A DNA stretch of 64,000 nucleotides from Lachnospiraceae bacterium (GCA_017411305.1 JAFQQI010000052.1:62001-126000), one strand, 5' to 3'; counted from the stretch's first letter, positions 43,696-53,158 are shown. Program-made: numbers and translations. The notes: a model not told the origin generated them from the letters alone.

Positions 43696-44625
43696 TTACG
43701 GGTCAGCACCTTCTCCCACATTCCGTTGCCGGTAAGGTACCCGGGCTGCCGGAACCACCTCTGATGCACTTTTGGTGTGCAGTGCCTGGTCATCAAAAAA
43801 GATATGGGCACCGAATGCTTTCAGTACATCCCGCTTGGTGATGCCTCCAAGGAAAAATGCCTCGTCGATTCGTACGTTCCATGCCCGCAAGGTCCGGATA
43901 ACACGTTCGTGTGCCGGAGCACTTCTTGCCGTAACAAGTGCTGTCCTGATAGGCGCCTTTTCTGCCGGGAATTCCTTTTGAATATCCGAAAGCGTTTTAA
44001 GGAACTTAGCGAAAGGACCTGCTTTCATGGGATGGTCGGCAAGCCGCCTTTCGTTTTCTTCAAAGGCTTCTAACCCCTGCGTCTGATAAATCTGTTCCGA
44101 TTCATCAGAAAAGAGCACCGCATCTCCGTCAAAAGCAATCCTGATTTGAGAAACTTCAAGGTTCTCATCATAAGTCCTTAATACTTCGTCACAAATAATA
44201 CCGGCTGCAATGCCGCAATTAATTGCTGCCTGTACATCTTCCTCATCCGCGGACAAATAAAGATCTGTTCCGAACGCCTGTAAATAAGGCGTCAGGGATG
44301 CGCCACTGGCAAGCACTGCGCGGGAAATGTTCAGTCCGTAATGGGCAATGGAATGAAATACTCTAAGAGACGTATCCGGGCTGTTATGAGACATGATAAT
44401 GACTTCAACACGTCCCTCCTGCCCCGGAAGCTCATTGATTGCCAACAATGCTTTAATCAGTCCAAAGCCGTTTCCCGGTGCAAGTAACTCCTTCTCATGT
44501 TCCACCTGATATTGGCAGTAGGCCTCTACTCCCCGAGATTTAAAAATTTCATTCTCCACTGTCAAATCAAACAAGGCTCTGGATGAAACTCCGATTACCA
44601 ATCTGTTATCCAAACTATATGCCAT
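43696..44625 (-). CDS. 5'-nucleotidase, cytosolic type I (cN-I-like)
   Basis: 309 residues. Matches the family of cN-IA-like nucleotidases found in many bacteria: opening LVIGVSSRALFDL, the SHNSPDTSLRVFHSIAHYGL segment, the Asp-rich IAFDGDAVLFSDESE and late FLGGITKRDVLKAFGAHIFFDDQ with the last Asp pair. It would hydrolyse nucleoside monophosphates in the cytoplasm. No signal peptide. ATG at 44625 follows GGAGG at 6 bases. Neighbours give no functional hint. Confidence 0.88.
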   Translation of the reverse strand: MAYSLDNRLVIGVSSRALFDLTVENEIFKSRGVEAYCQYQVEHEKELLAPGNGFGLIKALLAINELPGQEGRVEVIIMSHNSPDTSLRVFHSIAHYGLNISRAVLASGASLTPYLQAFGTDLYLSADEEDVQAAINCGIAAGIICDEVLRTYDENLEVSQIRIAFDGDAVLFSDESEQIYQTQGLEAFEENERRLADHPMKAGPFAKFLKTLSDIQKEFPAEKAPIRTALVTARSAPAHERVIRTLRAWNVRIDEAFFLGGITKRDVLKAFGAHIFFDDQALHTKSASEVVPAARVPYRQRNVGEGADP

Positions 44626-44708
44626 AGATACCTCCTGTTTCGCTAAATAACGTTATCGTATCTAAAACAAAAGAAAGTCACGAAACAAAAGTATATCGCA
44701 TGCTGTCA

Positions 44709-45251
44709 CTAACGCATTCTGTTACATTCAAATTTATCATATAAAAGAAGGCAATTCTTAAGGTCCTCGTAGCGTTGCTCGATGTCGCCCTCTTCCACTT
44801 CCACATCCACTGCGATTGCCATGGTATTAATCATGTCATCCGTAATCCGGTGGTGAATAGCTGCCAGAATATTGAGACGTTGCTCAGAAGTCTCTGCATC
44901 AAGAAACTCAAGCACCAACGGGTCAAGTGCAATCTCTTCTTCCTCTGTACCTGCAGGTGCAATAAGCATATCCGTCTGCATGCATTGCTCCTGTTTCTTA
45001 TGTTCCTGCTGTCTGTTTTGCACATCTGCCGGTTCAAAACGGTACTCCTGCGCTACGTCCGGGTATTTCTCCTTATCAACCTTCTCCATAAACATGGAAA
45101 GGGGTCTTGCATATATCTTAAAATCACCATACATTGCCTGATATATCACCAGCATCTCGCCTGACTCGGAATGCTCCGCCAAGGTCACAATCTGATACAG
45201 ATTGCCTTTAAAATGTTTATAAATCTGTTGTGGGATAGGGTTATTTCTCAT
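44709..45251 (-). CDS. DUF1653-domain protein
   Basis: 180 residues. The first 70 form a DUF1653 domain (YKHFKGNLYQIVTLAEHSESGEMLVIYQAMYGD...ARPLSMF), a small beta-barrel of unknown function; the rest is a helical acidic extension rich in Glu and Gln that ends in a degenerate repeat. Cytoplasmic. ATG at 45251 has AAGAAGG upstream; the promoter at 45285-45313 is well placed. Confidence 0.85.
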   Translation of the reverse strand: MRNNPIPQQIYKHFKGNLYQIVTLAEHSESGEMLVIYQAMYGDFKIYARPLSMFMEKVDKEKYPDVAQEYRFEPADVQNRQQEHKKQEQCMQTDMLIAPAGTEEEEIALDPLVLEFLDAETSEQRLNILAAIHHRITDDMINTMAIAVDVEVEEGDIEQRYEDLKNCLLLYDKFECNRMR

Positions 45252-45284
45252 CTTATTACCTTCTTCCTTCTTGCTACTGCTATT

Positions 45285-45313
45285 ATTATAATCTTTCTGT
45301 CCCCACTTGTCAT
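45285..45313 (-). promoter_or_regulatory. Promoter of the DUF1653 gene
   Basis: ATGACA (45313-45308), 17 bases, TATAAT (45290-45285) on the minus strand, 34 bases before the ATG. Confidence 0.65.
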
Positions 45314-45331
45314 TTTACTTTTCCCGTCCGG

Positions 45332-45706
45332 TTATAGAAATTTGTGGCAGAAGCTGCAGGATGCATCCGCAAAAGCAATTTCTCCCAGCATACTTGAAAG
45401 AAGCTCCTTCTCACCCAAAGACAATTTACCGATTAGCTTGTGATGAATACTTACCGTATAGCTTCTTACGCCGGATTCATCTGTCACTCTTGTCATGGTA
45501 ACACCACTGTTGCGGTAGCCCTCATCAGCCAGCACCTGCCTCAGTTCCGTAAGATAAGCACTTTCCATTTCATCATAGTATTTTTCTTCGATGCATCTTG
45601 CTTTGTTGCTTTGGCTGATAACTGTTTCCGTAATGCAGAATGCGATGATGAACACCAGCACTGCTGATAATAAAATGGTAAGCGGCAGACTTTTTGTGAT
45701 TCTCAT
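45332..45706 (-). CDS. Small membrane-anchored protein of unknown function
   Basis: 124 residues. One N-terminal membrane helix (about 8-27, LPLTILLSAVLVFIIAFCIT) followed by an outer domain of about 95 residues with a strand-rich centre (GVTMTRVTDESGVRSYTVSIHH) and a Cys-rich end (CSFCHKF). It resembles no family I can name. Support: ATG at 45706 with AGGAGG at 9 bases, and a normal composition. It is followed by the DUF1653 gene on the same strand. Confidence 0.65.
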   Translation of the reverse strand: MRITKSLPLTILLSAVLVFIIAFCITETVISQSNKARCIEEKYYDEMESAYLTELRQVLADEGYRNSGVTMTRVTDESGVRSYTVSIHHKLIGKLSLGEKELLSSMLGEIAFADASCSFCHKFL

Positions 45707-45816
45707 AATAGTATCCTCCTGTTTTGAAAAAAATATTGTTTCTGACTCTCTTTTGTTTCTGAATAAAGGATACTATATATGGTGTCCAATAAAACTCCCT
45801 TTCACATTATTTATTT

Positions 45817-46707
45817 CTAAACCGTAATTACATAAGAAGCCTTCCACACTTCCCCGCCCGCAAGCAGGTTTCCCCACTCACGTTCTGCAAGTTCCCCGTC
45901 AAAGTATTCACTGTCGCATCTGCCGTACCAAGGCTCAAGGCAAACGAAAGGAGCCTGCTTACCCGGAGGTGACCACACTCCGAAAAGCGGTGCATCCATG
46001 CTGATTTCCAAATAAGGTGTTCCGTCCTTTTTGCAAAGAGCTACATAGCCTGTCTGTTCTTCTTCGATTACCAGCGCATCATGGTCAAACAAATTCTCGG
46101 TAATTGCCAGCTTTCCGCCAGTAAGTCCGTACACATCCATGCAACCGTTTACCAATCCTTTTTCACCAATCCGGCTGCTGACCACTTCATCCAAATCCCC
46201 AAAGCTTACAAAATAGTCGCTCTGCTTTGTTCCTTCTTCAATAGGACAGTTAAAAGCAGGATGTCCGCCAATGAAAAAACGCAATTCCGCACCAGCAGGA
46301 TTTTCTACCTGCCAGAGTACCTCTACCTTATTAGCATCCAGGCGGTATCCAAGCTTTAACACAAATTCATAAGGGTATTTTTTCAGTGTTTCTTCATCGG
46401 ATTTCAGTTCAAACCAGATTTCCGGTAACCCTTCCGGTGTCTTGCCTTCTCCGATCAGGGTAAACTCCATATCTCTTGCAAAACCGTGCTGATTCATGGG
46501 ATAAGTCTTTCCGTTGACTTTATACTCTTTATTGTTTAAACTTCCCACAAAAGGAAACAGTACCGGTGATGTTCTCCCCCAGTATTTGGCATCACCGCAC
46601 CACATATATTCCGTGCCGGTACTCAATTTCTTTAAGGACTTCAGCTCTGCCCCGTGACTGTCAATTAAAATAGCAATCACATCATTTTTCAGTTCATATA
46701 CTGCCAT
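45817..46707 (-). CDS. Aldose 1-epimerase family protein
   Basis: 296 residues, galactose mutarotase-like beta-sandwich. Visible features: an early Gly-Ala-Glu motif (DSHGAELKSLKK), GRTSPVLFPFVGSLNNKEY near 43-60, HGFARD (near 75), GGHPAFNCP near 145 and a late Glu in VCLEPWYGRCD. These are residues expected in the YeaD/LacX-like branch that interconverts sugar anomers. No signal peptide. ATG at 46707 has AGGAGG at 8 bases. Confidence 0.92.
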   Translation of the reverse strand: MAVYELKNDVIAILIDSHGAELKSLKKLSTGTEYMWCGDAKYWGRTSPVLFPFVGSLNNKEYKVNGKTYPMNQHGFARDMEFTLIGEGKTPEGLPEIWFELKSDEETLKKYPYEFVLKLGYRLDANKVEVLWQVENPAGAELRFFIGGHPAFNCPIEEGTKQSDYFVSFGDLDEVVSSRIGEKGLVNGCMDVYGLTGGKLAITENLFDHDALVIEEEQTGYVALCKKDGTPYLEISMDAPLFGVWSPPGKQAPFVCLEPWYGRCDSEYFDGELAEREWGNLLAGGEVWKASYVITV

Positions 46708-46730
46708 AATTATTACCTCCTGTTTTTATA

Positions 46731-46776
46731 AAAAAAGCGTATTTTCCGCACCTTCCGGTTTGGTCCCATACGCTTT
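46731..46776 (-). terminator. Terminator of the 98-residue gene
   Basis: AAAGCGTA pairs with TACGCTTT around a long inner loop that itself can fold, followed by a T-run on the minus strand. It lies between the small gene's stop at 46793 and the epimerase start. Confidence 0.7.
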
Positions 46777-46792
46777 AACCATCATTTTTATT

Positions 46793-47089
46793 TTACTGTT
46801 CCCTGCGGGAGTCCTGTGCTGCCGGCTGCTGCATTTCTTCTGCCGGCTTAATCAGTCTGGATGCATTCATCCGCGACATCTGGAACTGCATGGCAAGCAC
46901 ATCCGCAAAATTAGAGGTTTCACCTCTCTGCAAGGGGTTTTCATTCAAAGAATCATCTATAAGAGAAGAATAGTCTGTACCGGAGGTTACCAAATCATCA
47001 CCAATCGCTGATATCTTGTCCATGCTCCGGGCACTGACATAATTTGTATTGTAAACATAAGGGCTAAAGCCTACGTCTCCGATTCGCAT
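46793..47089 (-). CDS. Small protein of unknown function
   Basis: 98 residues, soluble, rich in Asn, Ser, Met and Gln (VSARSMDKISAIGDDLVTSGTDYSSLIDDSLNENPLQRG...MQFQMSRMNASRL). No family recognised. ATG at 47089 follows AAAGGAG at 6 bases; an ATG two codons earlier overlaps that site. A terminator follows. The MQFQMSRMNASR stretch looks a little like flagellar-hook associated small proteins, too weakly to name. Confidence 0.65.
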   Translation of the reverse strand: MRIGDVGFSPYVYNTNYVSARSMDKISAIGDDLVTSGTDYSSLIDDSLNENPLQRGETSNFADVLAMQFQMSRMNASRLIKPAEEMQQPAAQDSRREQ

Positions 47090-47199
47090 ACGCATCTCCT
47101 TTCTTACAGATTTCCTGATACACTGTTATTTTACATCAAAAGCCGGGCTTCGTCAATCCGCTAACGCTTTCCGTTACTGCCTGCATTTTCCGGTTATTA

Positions 47200-47793
47200 T
47201 CAGGGCTTGTCTTCTTCCACTATCACAGCCTCTGCATCAATAATCCGTTCTTTCATTTTACGTGTCTTTGACACTCTTGATACAATCCATATTCTTGAAA
47301 CCGCATCATAAATAAGGAAAGCGCCAATCACTCTTACTACGGTATTTACCACACGAAACGGATTGTAAATTAAAATAGCCCCCAATGCTGCTGTCACAAT
47401 GCCCAGCGCAAAGGCAATCCACCATTTTTCGTAATCCATCCCCTTTAGCTGAATGCCCTGCACGATATTATGTACGCCGTGCATCACAATAATAATTCCC
47501 ATAATCACAGGTACCGCAGCAATAATCATTCCCGGTTTCAGTAAAATCCATGCACCGATTACCGAAAGGACAATCCCTAAAAGCAGCATTCCCTGATGAT
47601 ACAGCGTTTTTTCCCTTGCAAATAAATACAGCACGATTTGGATGATACCATACGCAAGCAGCACGCCGCCAAGCACCATACAAACCACCTGTGTGGAGGT
47701 TCCCGGCCAGATTAGCAGTACCAGCCCGATTCCTCCCAGAATCAGGGATGAAATAATGTCATTTGCTTTAAACTTTTTAAAAAATTGATCCAT
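47200..47793 (-). CDS. HdeD-family (DUF308) membrane protein
   Basis: 197 residues with six membrane helices in three pairs separated by short loops, the DUF308/HdeD pattern (GGIGLVLLIWPGTSTQVVCMVLGGVLLAYGI). The C-terminal tail of about 30 residues is charged and cytoplasmic. In enterobacteria HdeD aids acid resistance; function in Clostridia is unknown. It overlaps the end of the VanZ gene by 17 bases, so the two are translated together. Confidence 0.9.
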   Translation of the reverse strand: MDQFFKKFKANDIISSLILGGIGLVLLIWPGTSTQVVCMVLGGVLLAYGIIQIVLYLFAREKTLYHQGMLLLGIVLSVIGAWILLKPGMIIAAVPVIMGIIIVMHGVHNIVQGIQLKGMDYEKWWIAFALGIVTAALGAILIYNPFRVVNTVVRVIGAFLIYDAVSRIWIVSRVSKTRKMKERIIDAEAVIVEEDKP

Positions 47794-48259
47794 CTTTTTT
47801 CTCCTTGCCTATTGATTCCCATATCATAAAGAGGAAGTATCCCAAAGCCGCTCCCAGGCAATTCAGCAGAATATCATCCACATCAAACGCACCAAAAGCG
47901 CTGAATAGCTGAAACACTTCTATTCCAAGCACAAAAATAAACGCATTCAAAAGCATTACAAAAAAATTTCTTCCCCATACCAGTACAGAAGGCAACAAAA
48001 AACCGAAAGGCATGAATACAACGATATTGCCCGCCAGATTTTCAAAGCTGTTCAGCTTATATGCATAGTCTATATACATCCGGATGGTTTTAAACAGCGT
48101 GAAATTTGCAGTATCAAGTCCCTCCAGTATCACGTTCTTTTCCCATGAGGCAGCTATTTCTCTCAGCACTTCTATGGGATACTTAAAAATAATCAGTCTG
48201 ACTACAATCAATAAATACAGGAAAAAAATCACTTTGTGCATATTTTGTGATTTTTTCAA
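47777..48259 (-). CDS. VanZ-family membrane protein
   Basis: 160 residues with four membrane helices. The hallmark NLAGNIVVFMPFGFLLP sits near 74-90, followed by LGIEVFQ and DVDDILLNCLGAALGY. VanZ-like proteins are linked to low-level teicoplanin resistance in enterococci, but most are of unknown role. The chosen start is a TTG at 48259 because GGAGG lies 10 bases upstream and the TTG overlaps the truA stop (TTGA); an ATG 18 bases further in has no such site. Likely coupled to truA translation. Confidence 0.85.
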   Translation of the reverse strand: MKKSQNMHKVIFFLYLLIVVRLIIFKYPIEVLREIAASWEKNVILEGLDTANFTLFKTIRMYIDYAYKLNSFENLAGNIVVFMPFGFLLPSVLVWGRNFFVMLLNAFIFVLGIEVFQLFSAFGAFDVDDILLNCLGAALGYFLFMIWESIGKEKKDGSIF

Positions 48260-49023
48260 TAATATCGAACCTCCATCAATGTAAGCCCTTTGGCAGGCAC
48301 CAGCTCACCGGCCTTTTCCCGTAAACCGCAGGCTAAGATTTCTGCCACTTCTTCAGGCTTTCTCCGGTGCATTCCCACTTCCAGAAGTGTTCCCGTTAAA
48401 ATGCGCACCATATGGTACAAAAAGCCGTTTCCGCTGTAAGTAAAACGGATTTCGTCCTTTTTTTCCCCCGGAAATAAAGCGGAAGCAGTCTGTTCAATCG
48501 TAATATTCTCTATGGTTCTTACCGTAGATTTTTTACTTCTTTTGTTGGAAGTAAAGGCCCTAAAGTCATGTGTCCCTATCAGGTAAGCCGCCGCCTTTTG
48601 CATTGCCTCTACATCAAGCGGCTGTTCCACCATATGAACATATCTTCTGTCAAAAACATGGGGTGTTACCGTATTAAGTACACGATAACAGTAAGTCTTT
48701 CCCTTTGCATTTAATCTGCTGTGAAATCGCTCCTGTACCTCTTCAATCTCAATCACCGCAATGTCTTCGGGAAGATAACGGTTCATATACTCCATAATTT
48801 CTTCCGGTGTTTTATCGGTATCGGCATGGAAATTGGCAACCTGACCCATTGCATGCACACCCGCATCGGTTCTTCCTGAGCCTTGGATTTCCGTCTTATC
48901 TCCCGTCATTTTAGAAAGAAGAGCCTCCAGCTTACCCTGTATGGTATTGTCCGTGCTTTCCTGCTTCTGCCAGCCCTGATAACGGGTTCCCTCATATTGC
49001 AGGATTACCTTGAAATTTCTCAC
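48256..49023 (-). CDS. truA: tRNA pseudouridine(38-40) synthase
   Basis: 255 residues. Catalytic Asp53 lies in GSGRTDAGVHA; LQYEGTRYQGWQKQ, the YCYRV element and FLYHMVR match TruA, which converts U38-U40 of tRNA anticodon arms to pseudouridine. Start is a GTG at 49023 preceded by AGGAAGC; the downstream residues RNFKVILQY support it. It is translationally coupled to the VanZ gene. Confidence 0.97.
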   Translation of the reverse strand: MRNFKVILQYEGTRYQGWQKQESTDNTIQGKLEALLSKMTGDKTEIQGSGRTDAGVHAMGQVANFHADTDKTPEEIMEYMNRYLPEDIAVIEIEEVQERFHSRLNAKGKTYCYRVLNTVTPHVFDRRYVHMVEQPLDVEAMQKAAAYLIGTHDFRAFTSNKRSKKSTVRTIENITIEQTASALFPGEKKDEIRFTYSGNGFLYHMVRILTGTLLEVGMHRRKPEEVAEILACGLREKAGELVPAKGLTLMEVRYY

Positions 49024-49086
49024 GCTTCCTAAATCCTTCCCGTTTTCTCTGACTACGCAATGCGTGCTTCTTTACTGCACACGCAG

Positions 49087-50073
49087 TTAAGCACAAATCC
49101 AAGGGTTTTCTTTTCCTTCCGCAAAGCATTTGCAGCCCATCAGAGAATCGCGTACTACCGTCTTTACATATTCATCGGTATAAAACGCCATGTGATGACT
49201 CACTGTTACATTGGGGAAGCCGCGCAGGATAGCCAGATCCCTATTAGATAGTATATCTGATTTATGGTCATAATAATACAAACCAAATTCATTTTCCACC
49301 ACATCAAGTCCTGCACCGCCGATTTTTCCCGATTCAATTCCTTCAATAAGAGCCTGTGAATCAATCAGGCCGCCTCTTGCCGTATTGACAATCATGACGC
49401 CGTCCTTCATCTTCGCAATGGCTTCCTTGTCAATCAAGTGGAAATTATCCCCGGTAAGGGGAGCATGGAGGGAAATCACATCTGCCTGCTGCCACATTTC
49501 TTCCAGCGTAACATAAGGAACACCGCTTTCCTTCACTTCATCACTTTCATAAATATCGTAAGCTATCAGCTTACAGCCAAAACCGGATAAATCCTTAAGC
49601 ACCGTTCTTCCGATTCGTCCCGTACCGATTACTCCTATCGTTAAGTCCTTCAGTTCCCTACCCTGAATACCTTTCAATGTATAGTCCTGGATATTGGTCC
49701 GCTCTAAAATCCGTTTCATCTTACGGATTGTCATGAGAATCAGCATTACCGCATAATCTGCCACTCCGCAAGGTCCGTAAGGAGCATTGGCAACGGTCAT
49801 GCCCAGCTTCTTGGCTGCTGTCACATCAATATGATCAAATCCGATGGTTCTGGTTGTTACATATTTTACGCCGTATGATGCAAATACCTCTAAAAGCTCT
49901 GCCGGCATTTTAGAAGTGATAATATCAATGCATTCACTTCCCTTTGCCAGGGAAGCATTCTCCATATCCGGTGCATCGGGGCATAGAACAAGCTCAAGAC
50001 CAAGCTCCTTTGCATATTGTAAGAATAATTCCTTTTCATCAAATTCTCTGCAATTATAAACCGTTACCTTCAT
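49087..50073 (-). CDS. D-lactate dehydrogenase / D-2-hydroxyacid dehydrogenase
   Basis: 328 residues. NAD-binding motif GVIGTGRIGR (147-156); catalytic R233 (NTARGGLID), E262 (DVVENE) and H294 (SHHMAFYT), the fermentative D-LDH pattern rather than the phosphoglycerate dehydrogenase one. It reduces pyruvate to D-lactate. ATG at 50073 follows GGATGTGGG. A single gene; LUD elsewhere in the window might act on lactate, but the two are not linked. Confidence 0.92.
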   Translation of the reverse strand: MKVTVYNCREFDEKELFLQYAKELGLELVLCPDAPDMENASLAKGSECIDIITSKMPAELLEVFASYGVKYVTTRTIGFDHIDVTAAKKLGMTVANAPYGPCGVADYAVMLILMTIRKMKRILERTNIQDYTLKGIQGRELKDLTIGVIGTGRIGRTVLKDLSGFGCKLIAYDIYESDEVKESGVPYVTLEEMWQQADVISLHAPLTGDNFHLIDKEAIAKMKDGVMIVNTARGGLIDSQALIEGIESGKIGGAGLDVVENEFGLYYYDHKSDILSNRDLAILRGFPNVTVSHHMAFYTDEYVKTVVRDSLMGCKCFAEGKENPWICA

Positions 50074-50152
50074 TTTCCCACATCCTTATTATTTTTTCTT
50101 TCATTAATTTTTTATTCACTACTATAGTTTCGCTCTTTTTCGTTATTCTTTA

Positions 50153-50181
50153 TTTACTTTTACCCTAATTAACGGTATACT
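50153..50181 (+). promoter_or_regulatory. Promoter of the GGDEF gene
   Basis: TTTACT (50153-50158), 17 bases, TATACT (50176-50181), 41 bases before the ATG. Confidence 0.55.
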
Positions 50182-50222
50182 GTTCATAGGGGAAAAGTAC
50201 TAGTGTAAATCGGGGGCAATAC

Positions 50223-51275
50223 ATGCAAATTCATTCTACTCCAAAAAACAGCATTCAGCAAGTTTACGGCAAGATAATTCTTCTTGCTTTTCTTGTTCAT
50301 CTTATATTTGCAGGTGTCTTTACGGCACTTGCTTTTATGCCGCTTGTTATCTACAATATTTTCAGTGTATGTTTTTATATCGTAGCGTATTGTTTAACCA
50401 AGTTAAACCGCTATCGTACCATTGTTACCATGGTACATCTGGAAATCTGTCTGTACGTGGTAGTAAGTACTTATTTTTTAGGTTGGGGATTCGGCTTTCC
50501 GCTTTACCTGATTGCCCTTTCCTCGGTAGTATATTTCTGCCCTTTTAAAAACAAGATGATTCCTTATTTATTCTCATTGGCGGAAATTGTCATTTTCATG
50601 GGACTTAAAATATATACCCTGAACAACGAGCCGATTTGTCATTATTCAGATTTTACGGTTTCCGGTTTTTATATTTTTAACAGCGCGGCTACCTTTACCC
50701 TGATGGTTTATGCAGCTTTCATATCCAAGCTTTCCGCTGTTATGACGCAGCAAACCTTAACGGAAAACAATTCCGCTTTGCAGGACATGGTGAATCACGA
50801 TACTCTTACAGGCCTTCTGTCCCGAAACCATTTTCTTGCAGCCTACGAAGAGAATCGCAAGAAAAACATTCCAATCACTTTGGTTCTTTCCGACATTGAT
50901 AATTTCAAACGTGTTAACGATACTTACGGTCACGATTGCGGCGACATTATTTTGTCAGGAATTGCTTCCATCATGATGGAGCAAACTCCGGACAATGTCC
51001 TTATCTATCGGTGGGGCGGCGAAGAATTTGTTATGATGCTTCCCAACTACAGCGATGCAAGAACCAAAAAGCTGGTAGAAAAGGTACGAATCGCCATTGC
51101 CGCCAAGAATTTTAAATACCGCACTGAAACACTGAAGGTTACCATGACCTTTGGTATCAGTGACACCGGAGAATCCACTGACTTAAATGAACTAATCCGT
51201 CTTGCCGACAAACGTTTATATTACGGTAAGCGTTGCGGTAAGAACATGGTAATCACACAGGAAATGAAGCCTTAA
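50223..51275 (+). CDS. Membrane diguanylate cyclase (GGDEF)
   Basis: 350 residues. Six membrane helices with short loops fill residues 15-180 and no recognised sensor domain is present; a GGDEF domain follows from about 185 (HDTLTGLLSRNHF, SDIDNFKRVNDTYGHDCGD). The active-site signature is RWGGEEF, the active variant, so it should make cyclic di-GMP at the membrane. An inhibitory RxxD site is not obvious. ATG at 50223 follows GGGGG. The degenerate HD-GYP protein elsewhere in the window would then be a candidate binder or former hydrolase of this messenger (inference). Confidence 0.93.
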   Translation: MQIHSTPKNSIQQVYGKIILLAFLVHLIFAGVFTALAFMPLVIYNIFSVCFYIVAYCLTKLNRYRTIVTMVHLEICLYVVVSTYFLGWGFGFPLYLIALSSVVYFCPFKNKMIPYLFSLAEIVIFMGLKIYTLNNEPICHYSDFTVSGFYIFNSAATFTLMVYAAFISKLSAVMTQQTLTENNSALQDMVNHDTLTGLLSRNHFLAAYEENRKKNIPITLVLSDIDNFKRVNDTYGHDCGDIILSGIASIMMEQTPDNVLIYRWGGEEFVMMLPNYSDARTKKLVEKVRIAIAAKNFKYRTETLKVTMTFGISDTGESTDLNELIRLADKRLYYGKRCGKNMVITQEMKP

Positions 51276-51295
51276 TTTACATTAAGGCTTTTTCT
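51267..51295 (+). terminator. Terminator of the GGDEF gene
   Basis: AAGCCTTAA pairs with TTAAGGCTT and is followed by TTTTCTTTT. The stop codon lies inside the hairpin. Confidence 0.85.
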
Positions 51296-51305
51296 TTTAC
51301 CGCTT

Positions 51306-52511
51306 TTACTTCTTTTCTTTTCTCTCACTGCTTCTTTGGGTTTCTGCCTCCTTATACCGTTCCACTTCTTTCATATCTTCATCCGTCAAATGTCTGAAAT
51401 TACTGATTCCCGCATAAAGCACTTTTAAACTGTTTATAGTGGTATCAAAAACCCCTTCTTCATACATATTTACAATAATAATACCGATTGGCACTGCAAT
51501 AATCATTCCGATTACACCTGCTGCCTTATAACCCACATATAAAAGTATAATGGTTGGAATCGGTGCCAGACCTACAGAATCTCCCACTATCTTTGGCTGG
51601 ATAATCTGTCTTGCCAGCTGTCCCACACCCCAGATAAGTAATAGACCGATTACCGTAGTATAGTCTCCGCTAATGAATTTAATTGCTGCCCACGGCAGCA
51701 ATACGGTTCCCGTTCCGAAGAAGGGAAGTAAATCTAAGATTGCTACACCGATGGCAATAATAAATGCATACCGCACCTTCAAAATACTAAAGCCGATTGC
51801 CAATAAGAAGTACATCCAAAATTCAATTTTAAACTGTGCCTTAAAGTATCCCCCTACCGCTCTGGAAAAGCTCCTCTTAATCATTTCAAAGCGTTCAATG
51901 AAAGAATGGGGTAACAGCTTCGCCGCCAAATCCGGAATATACTCTCTGTCAGCCACATAAAAATAAGCAAACAGAAGGCTCATAATAACACTGATAATCA
52001 TCGTGGGAAGGCTTTGGGCAAAACGGCTCACTGCCTCTATGGTAGGCGCACCGGCACTGCTCATGAAGCTGCCGGAATATTCCTGCACCCCTTTTGCTAT
52101 CCCGCTTAACGTATTCTTTACTTCCTTCGGAAGATAAGCATATGCTCCTGACAGCTTTTTCCCTACCTCAGTCAGTTCTGATTTCACTGATTCCATAATT
52201 TGAGGGATATCATCCGCAAAATGGATTATCTGTTCTACCAGCCATGCTCCTGCAAAATAACCCACTAGTATTACCAGTCCGATTACTGCAATAATCACAA
52301 ATGCAGAGCTTGCCTTTCGTTTGATTTTCAGTCTCTTTTCAAAAAAACGGACAAAAGGGCTGGCTATCGCGGCAATAATCCATCCTACTACAAAGGGCAT
52401 GAAATACACCACAATCCTCGGCAAAATAAAAATACACCCCAAAATCAGTGCCAGCATAATGCCCAGATTCATAAATACCTTTAAATATGTTTTCAGTTGT
52501 CCCTGCTTCAT
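51306..52511 (-). CDS. AI-2E family (UPF0118) permease
   Basis: 401 residues with seven or eight membrane helices. Family features: early MPFVVGWIIAAIASPFVRF, long amphipathic helix (IPQIMESVKSELTEVGKKL), late DLLPFFGTGTVLLPWAAIKFI and GLAPIPTIILLYVGYKAAG. Proteins of this family include the proposed AI-2 exporter TqsA and Na+/H+ antiporters, so the substrate is uncertain. ATG at 52511 is taken as start; a TTG nine bases upstream is possible and neither has a strong ribosome site. It follows engB by 15 bases. Confidence 0.9.
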   Translation of the reverse strand: MKQGQLKTYLKVFMNLGIMLALILGCIFILPRIVVYFMPFVVGWIIAAIASPFVRFFEKRLKIKRKASSAFVIIAVIGLVILVGYFAGAWLVEQIIHFADDIPQIMESVKSELTEVGKKLSGAYAYLPKEVKNTLSGIAKGVQEYSGSFMSSAGAPTIEAVSRFAQSLPTMIISVIMSLLFAYFYVADREYIPDLAAKLLPHSFIERFEMIKRSFSRAVGGYFKAQFKIEFWMYFLLAIGFSILKVRYAFIIAIGVAILDLLPFFGTGTVLLPWAAIKFISGDYTTVIGLLLIWGVGQLARQIIQPKIVGDSVGLAPIPTIILLYVGYKAAGVIGMIIAVPIGIIIVNMYEEGVFDTTINSLKVLYAGISNFRHLTDEDMKEVERYKEAETQRSSERKEKK

Positions 52512-52526
52512 ACACAACACACTTTC

Positions 52527-53114
52527 TTATTCTTCCAAATAGGAATCTATCAATTCATAGATTTCATCCCTGCCCTGTTTGGTCTGGGCAGAATAGGGAA
52601 TCACAATGGTTCCTGACTTTACCTTCAATCCCTCACGAATCATTTTTACATGCTTCTGCACCTGGCTTCTGTTAATCTTATCTAACTTGGTAGCAACAAT
52701 AACCGGCTGAAAACCCTGCTTTACAATCCATTCATACATCAGTCTGTCATTCCCCGAAGGCTCATGACGGATATCAATTAATAAAAAGACTGCCTTCAGT
52801 TGCTTTGACCGGTGGAGATAATTTTCAATCATTTTGCCCCACTTAGCTTTAACCTCTTCATTTGCCTTGGCATAACCGTATCCCGGCAGGTCAACAAAAT
52901 AAAGCGCATCATTAATATTATAAAAATTAATGGTTTGGGTTTTTCCGGGCTGGGCGCTGGTTCTTGCCAGTGCTTTTCTGTTCATCAGCCCGTTAATCAG
53001 AGACGATTTCCCTACATTACTTTTGCCTGCAAAAGCAAACTCCATATACGGATTATCCGGAAGCTTGCTTGTAATGCCGCAAACTGTTTCCAGACTTACA
53101 TTCTTAATCACCAT
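52527..53114 (-). CDS. engB: Ribosome biogenesis GTPase EngB/YsxC
   Basis: 195 residues. Small GTPase: G1 GKSNVGKSSLIN (about 30-41), G3 DLPGYGYA, G4 TKLDK, with SAQTK as G5. It assists 50S ribosomal subunit assembly. ATG at 53114 follows GAGG at 9 bases. It lies 44 bases downstream of lon in the usual Firmicute order. Confidence 0.97.
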   Translation of the reverse strand: MVIKNVSLETVCGITSKLPDNPYMEFAFAGKSNVGKSSLINGLMNRKALARTSAQPGKTQTINFYNINDALYFVDLPGYGYAKANEEVKAKWGKMIENYLHRSKQLKAVFLLIDIRHEPSGNDRLMYEWIVKQGFQPVIVATKLDKINRSQVQKHVKMIREGLKVKSGTIVIPYSAQTKQGRDEIYELIDSYLEE

Positions 53115-53158
53115 TGTTTGTTACCTCATTGTCATGTTATCTTACGCAGATGCGCAAC